DNA of 38,114 bases from an uncultured Acidimicrobiaceae bacterium (GTDB taxonomy: Bacteria; Actinomycetota; Acidimicrobiia; Spongiisociales; UBA5794), in assembly GCA_947259365.1 (NCBI GenBank), contig CAMYMC010000028.1, positions 1-38,114 on the forward strand. Direction: 5' to 3'. A program made the translations under genes and the position numbers. Below, one piece after another: positions 32,374 through 38,114 of this stretch (the first letter of the stretch is position 1; each line of letters opens with the position of its first letter). The notes beneath the pieces are model-generated. The model was not told where the DNA came from, did not search any database, and was given only the letters and a program-made list of their open reading frames with translations.

Positions 32374-33620
32374 ACCACGAACTCCTCGAGATCGTCGCCG
32401 TCGAACGGCCCCACCGCACCGAGGACGTACGGCCCTCCGTAGACGTCGCGGGAGACGGCGATGACGTCGTCGTTGGTGACGGCGTCGATCCTCTCGACGA
32501 TCTCGTCCACGGAGAGATGCTCGACTCCCGTCAGCTCGTTCCTGCCGAGCCGAGTCATCCGGTTCGACGAGTCCTCCATGGAGAGCGCCAGCGATCCCTG
32601 GACATTGCCCTTTGCCCGGGCGATCTCGTCCTCGGTGAGGCCATCGGCCATCAGCTTGTCGAGCTCGGCACGCACCAGCTTCAAGACCTCGGCGGTCTGG
32701 GTCGGCGTCGTCCCCACGTACACGGCGGCGGCGCCGGTCTCGAGGAACGGCATCCGGAAGCTGTGGACCGAGTAGGCGAGGCCGCGCTGCTCGCGGATCA
32801 CACGAAACAGCCGCGACGACATACCGCCACCGAGGACGTGGTCCGCGACGTTGAGAGCCCAGCGCCGCTCATCCGCTCGGGAGATGGCCGGCATCCCGAA
32901 GACGAGGTGCGCCTGCTCGGTGTCCCGCCGCCTGAGGTTCACCAGTGGCGCCGGCGCCGGCGGGTCCGGGGCCCGGTCGCTGAACGAGCCGCTCCAGTCC
33001 CCCATCCGGTCGTCGATCCTGGCGACGAGCTCGTCGTGGTCCACGCGACCCGCCGCAGCAACGACAACCGACCCCGGGGCGTAGCGGCGGCCCCAGTAGC
33101 CGGAGATCGCGTCGCGCGACATCGCCATGATCGAATCCCGGGTGCCGAGGATCGGCGGGGCGAGGGGATGACCCTGCCAGAGCGCGGTCGTGAACAGCTC
33201 GTGGGCGACGTCGGTGGGGTCGTCCTCGTTCATGTTGATCTCCTCGAGCACGACGTGGCGCTCCGAGTCGATCTCGTCGGGACGGAATGCCGGGCGTTGC
33301 AGCATCTCACTGAGGATCTCGACGGCCACGGGCAAGTCGGCGTCGCGCACCTTCGCCCAATAACACGTGTACTCCTTCGAGGTGAAGGCGTTGTGCCTGG
33401 CCCCGATCGCGTCGAACGCCTCGCTGATGTGCTGAGCCGGCATCTCCTCAGAGCCCTTGAAGAGGAGGTGCTCGAGGAAGTGAGAAGCGCCGGCCTCGAC
33501 CGACTCTTCGTCGCGGCTCCCGGTGTCGACCCACATGCCGATCGCCACCGAGCGCGCGGATGGCATGTCCTGGGAGATGACGCGAAGGCCGTTGTCGAGC
33601 GTCGTGAGGTCGTAATGCAT
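32370..33620 (-). CDS. M16-family zinc peptidase, PepR-like
   Basis: A 416-residue inverzincin peptidase. The inverted zinc motif HFLEH lies near residue 48 (GASHFLEHLLFKGSEEMPA, in part), with the second glutamate site in VLEEINMNEDDP. The C-terminal inactive half includes ADHVLGGGMSSRLFRVIREQRGLAY (in part), with the conserved GGGMSSRL. This is the length and layout of mycobacterial PepR (Rv2782c) and Bacillus YmxG, usually beside polynucleotide phosphorylase. The ATG at 33620 lies 6 bases after TATGAT, a leaderless arrangement. The nearest downstream gene, dapB, overlaps its stop codon. Confidence 0.94.
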   Translation of the reverse strand: MHYDLTTLDNGLRVISQDMPSARSVAIGMWVDTGSRDEESVEAGASHFLEHLLFKGSEEMPAQHISEAFDAIGARHNAFTSKEYTCYWAKVRDADLPVAVEILSEMLQRPAFRPDEIDSERHVVLEEINMNEDDPTDVAHELFTTALWQGHPLAPPILGTRDSIMAMSRDAISGYWGRRYAPGSVVVAAAGRVDHDELVARIDDRMGDWSGSFSDRAPDPPAPAPLVNLRRRDTEQAHLVFGMPAISRADERRWALNVADHVLGGGMSSRLFRVIREQRGLAYSVHSFRMPFLETGAAAVYVGTTPTQTAEVLKLVRAELDKLMADGLTEDEIARAKGNVQGSLALSMEDSSNRMTRLGRNELTGVEHLSVDEIVERIDAVTNDDVIAVSRDVYGGPYVLGAVGPFDGDDLEEFVV

Positions 33621-33626
33621 GGGCGG

Positions 33627-33632
33627 ATCATA
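33627..33632 (-). promoter_or_regulatory. Candidate -10 box of the M16 peptidase gene, leaderless type
   Basis: TATGAT on the minus strand, close to the sigma-70 consensus, 6 bases before the ATG at 33620. Confidence 0.55.
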
Positions 33633-33682
33633 GGAGGGACCCGGAACCGGGGAACGGGACCGCCGACGCCGGTCGGAAACGG

Positions 33683-34108
33683 TCACTCCGGCTCGGGCGG
33701 TCGGCGGAGCCGTTTCGTCACCCCGCGCCGGCGTTTGGCCTCCACCCGCCCTTTCCGCGCCGACCGCGGAGGCGTCGTCTCCCGGCGCGGCGGAGGCTCC
33801 GGAGCGAGGGCGTCGCGCAGGATCCCGGCGAGCCGGCGTCTGGCGATCTGACGGTTCCGCCACTGCGAGCGGGACTCGTCCACCGCTACGGCCACGACGC
33901 CACCGGCATCGGTTCCGACGACCCGGGACAGCAGCCGGGTGCGGAGCTCGTCGTCGAGTGCGCCGCTGCGGGCGATGTCGAAGCTGAGGACGGCGCGGGT
34001 TGCCGACCGGTTGGCGTGCTGGCCGCCGGGTCCGCCCGAGGTCGTGAAGCGCCATGAGAGCTCACCCTCCGGGATGACGAGGTCCTCGGTCACGACGAGA
34101 TCTCCCAC
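33683..34108 (-). CDS. arfB: ArfB-like peptidyl-tRNA hydrolase for ribosome rescue
   Basis: A 141-residue release-factor-like protein with the catalytic GGQ in TTSGGPGGQHANRS. After the GGQ domain (about 1-100, with QWRNRQIARRRLAGIL) comes a disordered, basic tail rich in Arg, Lys and Pro (RSARKGRVEAKRRRG), which in ArfB/YaeJ enters the empty mRNA channel of stalled ribosomes. There is no codon-recognition domain, so it is not RF1 or RF2. The GTG at 34108 lies 6 bases after TAGGCT, again a leaderless pattern. It is divergent from the VWA gene across only 58 bases. Confidence 0.92.
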   Translation of the reverse strand: MGDLVVTEDLVIPEGELSWRFTTSGGPGGQHANRSATRAVLSFDIARSGALDDELRTRLLSRVVGTDAGGVVAVAVDESRSQWRNRQIARRRLAGILRDALAPEPPPRRETTPPRSARKGRVEAKRRRGVTKRLRRPPEPE

Positions 34109-34114
34109 TCGCCC

Positions 34115-34120
34115 AGCCTA
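34115..34120 (-). promoter_or_regulatory. arfB: Candidate -10 box of arfB, leaderless type
   Basis: TAGGCT on the minus strand, 6 bases before the GTG at 34108. Confidence 0.45.
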
Positions 34121-34166
34121 CGTTCGCGACCTGCGACGGGGCATCACGTGGCAACATGGGTGGTTC

Positions 34167-36371
34167 ATGCCGAGACGAGACCGATCAGTCCTCAGCGAGA
34201 TCCTGCCCCCTGAGGAGCGGGCGATCGAGGCCGTCGTGGCCCGCTACCAGCGGGTTGCCCCGGCCGTGACGAGGATCGCCCGTTCGGTGAGCGGGACCGA
34301 CGACCTCGTCGTGAGACTGGGGTCGCAGGCGGCCGCGTCGCCGGGTGAGATCGTGGTCGACCCCGGCGTGTTCCAGGCGGCGTACGCTCGCTCCGCACCG
34401 GTCACCCCGACGGAGGTGGCCCTCACCTCCGCGCTGCACGAGGTCGTCCACCTCGTTGCCACCGACTTCGACGAAAGACGCCCGCTGCCCCGCTCCTGGA
34501 TCCCGGAGCCGGCAACGGCACCGCCGCGGGACGAGCCGATCCGCGACGCGCTCACCTTGTTCGCCGATGAGTTGGACGGCCCGGAGACGGGACCCGCGGA
34601 CGACGACCCGCCCGTCTCCGACGACGAGCCGGTCGCCCTCCTCGACGCCCTGGGGCGAGCAGGGGGCGCCGCCGCCGAGGCGCTGTTCCTCGCCCTCGAG
34701 GACGCCCGCCAGGAGTGGCGGCACTTCGCGCCGTATCCGGGAGCGCGATCGGTGCTCGGGGACCTCTACCGGGCGTCGGTGCGCGATGCGATGCGCACCT
34801 CTCGACCCCTCGGCCAGTTTGCGCTCGCCGCCTTCCTCTTGCTGGGCGCGTACATGGAGCGGACAGAGCTGGAGCGGATGGTGGCGCCGCACGTCGCTGC
34901 GGCGCTCGACGACGGCACCGACGTGATCGCGACCGCCCGCTCTTGCGACGACCCCTGGGACGTCGCCGACGCAGCTCTCGTCCTGCTCGCCATCGCAAGA
35001 CGGCACCGCCTCGTCACCGACGTCGACGAGTCGGACTCGGCGCGAACGAGGTCGGACAAGGAGGAGGCGGACGGGGCCGCGATCGCCGAGAGCGTCGACG
35101 CCGTCCGCATCGTGACGCCCCCTCTCGCCAGCGTCGAGTCCTACGAGCAGACTCGCGACGCCGCCCAGGCCGTTTCCGCGGAGGACGGCCGAGCCGGCGA
35201 GGCCGACCAGGCTGGCGATCCCGCTACCGACCAGCTGGTGCGAGTCAGCGAGGCCCCGACGGTCTACCTCCCCACCGGACAGGGCGGCAAGCTCGTCGTC
35301 TCAGGGTTCCCCGACGTGTTCCGCGCCTTCGGAGGCGACGGACTACGGCTCATCGACGAAGCGGCCCGCCGCTGGGGTGTCGCCCAACGCAGCGTGAGCG
35401 GTGAGCTGTACCCGCTCTTCCTGGCGAATCAGCGGAGGGGGCTCCGCTCCGGGTACGACGCCGGGGACATCTCACCGTACGCGGCGCTGCTGTTGGGAGG
35501 CGGCCTGTACGAGCGCATGTTCGAGCGGCGCGACCTGCCCACCCGGCGTTCGTATGCGGTGAGCCTGCTCGTAGACGGGTCCGCGAGCATGCTGCAACCC
35601 CGGCCGGCGGGCGGGTCCCGGAAGTCGCCCTGGGCACTCGCCGCCGCGACGCTGGGGGCGTGGACGCTGGCCGGGCTCTGCGACGAGCTCCAGATCGACT
35701 TCGAAGTCGCCATGTTCAACCGCTCGTTCGCCGCGATGACCGACGACACCGAGGCGACGTATCGCGACCGGCGGCACCGGGCAACCGGGGCGTTGCGTCG
35801 CGCCCAGGGCGGCGCCGCCGAGCGGCTGACCCGCACGGTGAACCACTACGTCGTCAAGAGCTTCGACGACCGCTGGCGACGGGTCGAAGACGTCATGGCG
35901 GGGCTGTTCTTCACCGCCGCCTCGCCTGCCGAAGCCGCCCGCCGCGCCCGGCTCGAGCCCGACTCGGCTCCGCCGGTGGCGATGTTCGACAAAGCCGCCA
36001 ACGTGGACGAGTACAACGTCTCGTACGCCACGAACCGCCTCGGCGGGCGCAACGTGTCGACCCGGATCCTCGTCGTCCTCGCCGACGGAATGACCCGGGG
36101 ATCGGTGCGGTCCCTCGGGGCCGCCGTCGAGGCCGCCGAGCAGGCGGGAACGGTCGTGCTCGGGATCGGCATCGGGGACGAGACGGTGCAAGCGGCCTAC
36201 GACCGAAACCAGGTGGTGGAACGGCCCGACGAGCTCGCCGCGGCAATGGTCGACGGTGTTCGGTCGACCCTGTACCGGACCATCGCCGTGATGGGCGGCG
36301 ACACCTGGTGGGCCCACGGCAGCGAGCGAGTCCTCTACGATCTTCCGACCGCAAGGAGTGGCCATGGCTGA
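34167..36371 (+). CDS. VWA-domain protein with an N-terminal HEXXH motif
   Basis: A 734-residue cytoplasmic protein without signal peptide or membrane helix. A possible zinc-peptidase motif, HEVVH, stands at residues 91-95 in a helical context (TSALHEVVHLVATDFDERR, in part). A middle region with acidic stretches (about 130-160 and 290-360) precedes a von Willebrand A domain with an intact MIDAS start (VDGSASM, Asp470, Ser472, Ser474) and ILVVLADGMTRG and GTVVLGIGIGDE near the end. The next gene, an AAA+ protein, overlaps by 8 bases. VWA-AAA+ pairs such as CobT-CobS and MoxR systems act as metal-insertion or remodelling chaperones. The combination with HEXXH resembles the DUF2201 metallopeptidase-VWA proteins. 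The substrate is unknown. Confidence 0.85.
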   Translation: MPRRDRSVLSEILPPEERAIEAVVARYQRVAPAVTRIARSVSGTDDLVVRLGSQAAASPGEIVVDPGVFQAAYARSAPVTPTEVALTSALHEVVHLVATDFDERRPLPRSWIPEPATAPPRDEPIRDALTLFADELDGPETGPADDDPPVSDDEPVALLDALGRAGGAAAEALFLALEDARQEWRHFAPYPGARSVLGDLYRASVRDAMRTSRPLGQFALAAFLLLGAYMERTELERMVAPHVAAALDDGTDVIATARSCDDPWDVADAALVLLAIARRHRLVTDVDESDSARTRSDKEEADGAAIAESVDAVRIVTPPLASVESYEQTRDAAQAVSAEDGRAGEADQAGDPATDQLVRVSEAPTVYLPTGQGGKLVVSGFPDVFRAFGGDGLRLIDEAARRWGVAQRSVSGELYPLFLANQRRGLRSGYDAGDISPYAALLLGGGLYERMFERRDLPTRRSYAVSLLVDGSASMLQPRPAGGSRKSPWALAAATLGAWTLAGLCDELQIDFEVAMFNRSFAAMTDDTEATYRDRRHRATGALRRAQGGAAERLTRTVNHYVVKSFDDRWRRVEDVMAGLFFTAASPAEAARRARLEPDSAPPVAMFDKAANVDEYNVSYATNRLGGRNVSTRILVVLADGMTRGSVRSLGAAVEAAEQAGTVVLGIGIGDETVQAAYDRNQVVERPDELAAAMVDGVRSTLYRTIAVMGGDTWWAHGSERVLYDLPTARSGHG

Positions 36372-37353
36372 AACCGTCACCTTCGAGGACCCGACCGGAG
36401 AGGGTAAGCCGATCGCGCTCGAGGCCGTCGACCTGCCCGACGGCCTCGCCGATCTCGAGCAGCGAGCCGCTCACATTCCCGAGCCGGATCCCTACTACAT
36501 CGATCTCGGCATGTTGTACCGCATCGCCCAGATCGAACACGTGCGCCGCGAGCACTTCGCCGACACCCCACTCCACCTCGCGCTCCGCGGCCACATGGGC
36601 ACCGGCAAGGACCACGACCTCGAGCAGTTCGCCGCCATGATGCGCATGCCCCATTACCGGATCCCGCTGACCGGCGAGGTGCGCGACATCACGCTGATCG
36701 GCTCGGTCAAGCTCCACGGCGACGGCAAGGGCGGCACCGAGAGCCGCTGGGAGGACGGCGACATCACGAGGGCGCTGCGAGGGCCGGCGCTCATCAACCT
36801 CAGCGAGCTGAACGCGGCGGGGGCAGAGACGCTGTTCGCGCTCCACGGCCTCCTCGACCGCCATCGCGCTCTCGAGCTCCCCACCGGCGAGATCATCCGG
36901 CTGCGCGACGACGTGAGGATCTACGGGACGCTCAACCCCACCGACCTCAGGGACTACGCCGGCACTCAGACCCTCAACAAGGCCTTCGCCGACCGCTGGA
37001 TCATCTGGGAAAAGGACTTCCCTGGCGAGGACGACCTCATCGCGATGCTCGAGCGGCGCCACCCGGCACTGAAGAAGCCGTTCGTCGATCTCATCGCCAA
37101 GCTCGCCGTCGAGGTCAACGCCTCGTTCGCCTCGAAGGACGCGCGAACACGGGTCGAGACGCCGATGAGCCTGCGCACCGTCCTCGAGCGCGTCCCGGCG
37201 GGGCTGCGAGTCCACGACGAGCACGCCGACCCGCTGCGGCGGGCCTGGGACGAGTTCGTCCTTCCACACATCGACGAGTTCGATCGGGACCACTACGACA
37301 CGGTGTGGGCCGCCGTCGTCCGTACCGGCCCCGGAGGCCCCGCCTACTCCTGA
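36364..37353 (+). CDS. CobS/MoxR-like AAA+ protein with degenerate Walker motifs
   Basis: A 329-residue AAA+ protein that fits the CobS/MoxR clade by layout: RGHMGTGKDHDLEQFAAMM (residues 75-93), ITLIGSVKLHGDGKGG, and a sensor-1-like GTLNPTD (Asn191). Two catalytic positions are altered. The Walker A Ser/Thr after GK is Asp83, and the Walker B Asp is Ser147 (LINLSELN), although Glu148 remains. ATP binding or hydrolysis may therefore be weak or lost, or need the partner. The ATG at 36364 has AAGGAG five bases upstream and lies within the end of the VWA gene (8-base overlap), indicating co-translation. It converges on hpt. Confidence 0.87.
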   Translation: MAETVTFEDPTGEGKPIALEAVDLPDGLADLEQRAAHIPEPDPYYIDLGMLYRIAQIEHVRREHFADTPLHLALRGHMGTGKDHDLEQFAAMMRMPHYRIPLTGEVRDITLIGSVKLHGDGKGGTESRWEDGDITRALRGPALINLSELNAAGAETLFALHGLLDRHRALELPTGEIIRLRDDVRIYGTLNPTDLRDYAGTQTLNKAFADRWIIWEKDFPGEDDLIAMLERRHPALKKPFVDLIAKLAVEVNASFASKDARTRVETPMSLRTVLERVPAGLRVHDEHADPLRRAWDEFVLPHIDEFDRDHYDTVWAAVVRTGPGGPAYS

Positions 37354-37381
37354 CCCCGTTCGGGCCGGTCCCTCCCCAGCG

Positions 37382-37921
37382 TCACCTCAGCTCGGGCGGG
37401 AGCGCGGCGACGTATGGCAGCGTCCGGTAACGCTCGGCGAAGTCGAGCCCGTAGCCGACGACCCACACATCGGGAATCGTGAACCCGACGTAGTCGAGCT
37501 CGACGTCCTCCTCGGTGCGATCCGGCTTGTGGAGGAGCGTGCATGTTCGCAGGGTCGCCGGCTGCCGGGCGGAGAACGCCCTGCGCAGATAGGCGAGGGT
37601 GTGCCCCGTGTCGACGATGTCCTCGACGATGAGGACGTGTTCTCCGGCGAGGTCGTGGCGGACGTCCATGAGGAGACGGACCGACCCTCCGGCCTCCTCG
37701 GAGGCGCGGTCCCCATAGCTGGATACCGCGATGAACTCGATCCGGCGTGCGATCGTCAGCCTGCGCGCCAGGTCCGAGAGGAAGATGAACGAGCCCTTCA
37801 GCACGCCGACGAGGACGAGCTCGTCGATGCCGGAGTAGTCGCGATCGATCTCGGCGGCGAGCTGGTCGACTCGATCGATGATCGTCGCCTCGCTCAGCAG
37901 TGGGGGCGGAGGTGTGGTCAC
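37382..37921 (-). CDS. hpt: Hypoxanthine phosphoribosyltransferase
   Basis: A 179-residue purine-salvage enzyme that makes IMP or GMP from hypoxanthine or guanine and PRPP. The PRPP loop is VLIVEDIVDTGHTL; other family segments are VGVLKGSFIFLSDLAR, the flexible-loop SSYGDRASEEAGG, and DYVGFTIPDVWVVGYGLDFAERYR near the C-terminus. The GTG at 37921 lies 7 bases after TAGCGT without a ribosome-binding sequence, suggesting a leaderless start. That -10 box overlaps the stop codon of the gene upstream. hpt often sits near tilS and ftsH, which would lie beyond the window. Confidence 0.96.
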   Translation of the reverse strand: MTTPPPPLLSEATIIDRVDQLAAEIDRDYSGIDELVLVGVLKGSFIFLSDLARRLTIARRIEFIAVSSYGDRASEEAGGSVRLLMDVRHDLAGEHVLIVEDIVDTGHTLAYLRRAFSARQPATLRTCTLLHKPDRTEEDVELDYVGFTIPDVWVVGYGLDFAERYRTLPYVAALPPELR

Positions 37922-37928
37922 GGAGTCG

Positions 37929-37934
37929 ACGCTA
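37929..37934 (-). promoter_or_regulatory. hpt: Candidate -10 box of hpt, leaderless type
   Basis: TAGCGT on the minus strand, 7 bases before the GTG at 37921. Its first three bases are also the TAG stop of the upstream gene. Confidence 0.45.
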
Positions 37935-38114
37935 CCCGTCTCTCTCGACTTGGGGAACGCCGGTGGTGGGGGCCCGGCCGATGCCGGCGACGGCCACCGC
38001 CTCGAGCAGCGTCGCGGCGACGGGAACGCCGGCAGCCGAGAGCTCGCGCCGGTGATGGGAGCCGGAGTCGAAGAGCACACAGGCGACGCCGTTGGCGCCC
38101 GCCGCCGCCGCGTC
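37932..38114 (-). CDS. C-terminal fragment of an unknown protein
   Basis: The last 60 codons of a gene entering from the right edge and ending at TAG 37932-37934. It reads GVACVLFDSGSHHRRELSAA, then GVPVAATLLEAVAVAGIGRA, with clear G/C third positions. The pattern (a hydrophobic strand, an Asp-Ser-Gly-Ser turn, then alternating helix and strand) looks like the end of an alpha/beta enzyme, but I do not recognise the family. Confidence 0.6.
   Translation of the reverse strand, partial: DAAAAGANGVACVLFDSGSHHRRELSAAGVPVAATLLEAVAVAGIGRAPTTGVPQVERDG

Noticed and set aside
34167..37353. Direct assignment as cobaltochelatase CobT-CobS
   Set aside because: No CobN or cobalamin genes are nearby, the VWA protein has an HEXXH motif I do not associate with CobT, and the AAA+ catalytic residues differ.

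Overview
The window is dense, high-GC (roughly 70 %) bacterial chromosome with 35 supported genes, very short gaps and many 1-13 bp start/stop overlaps. Gene content and order point to a member of the Actinomycetota outside the classical Actinomycetes, perhaps an Acidimicrobiia-like lineage (inference). From memory of the Mycobacterium tuberculosis map, the backbone follows the Rv2719c-Rv2782c block: LysM protein / lexA - dapF - miaA - miaB - recA - (cinA region) - ftsK - RNase J - dapA - dapB - M16 protease. RNase Y sits beside recA, and hflX, recX, pgsA and thyX, which I associate with this block, are missing from it. No tRNA, rRNA, CRISPR array, insertion sequence or prophage was seen, and no gene-free stretch exceeds 300 bases.

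Layout. 1-7650 is the SOS and RNA-maintenance block: a partial unknown gene, a LysM membrane protein divergent from lexA with three LexA boxes between them, then a leftward run of recA, rny, miaB, miaA and dapF. 7650-12627 is accessory: an amidase sharing an SOS box with recA, a secreted cupredoxin, and a molybdopterin oxidoreductase. 12677-15836 is rimO-cinA-thpR. 15907-19293 holds a PHP phosphoesterase, a flavin reductase-like protein, a malonyl-CoA-synthetase-like ligase and a small unknown gene. 19439-23891 holds a MOSC-like gene facing a leftward operon for a 2-oxoacid dehydrogenase (E1alpha, E1beta, E2) that runs into a TauE/SafE exporter. 23930-33620 returns to the backbone: pabBC fusion, ftsK, RNase J, dapA, a divergent thioredoxin-TPR gene, dapB and an M16 peptidase. 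33683-38114 holds an ArfB-like ribosome-rescue factor, a VWA protein with an HEXXH motif coupled to an AAA+ protein with degenerate Walker motifs, hpt, and the tail of an unknown gene.

Themes. (1) DNA damage: lexA, recA, the LysM gene and probably the amidase share clean LexA operators (core GAAC-N4-GTTC); another palindrome of this type lies inside the start of pabBC. (2) Lysine and peptidoglycan precursors: dapA, dapB and dapF are all here. (3) RNA metabolism: RNase Y, RNase J, MiaA, MiaB, RimO, ThpR, ArfB. (4) At least eight genes have a TANNNT box 6-8 bases before an ATG or GTG and no Shine-Dalgarno sequence, the pattern of leaderless transcripts.

The best candidates for something undescribed are the VWA/HEXXH plus degenerate AAA+ pair at 34167-37353, the SOS box placed symmetrically between recA and an amidase, and a DapF whose second catalytic cysteine is serine. 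All functional statements are read from motifs and context by eye; no database search was run.
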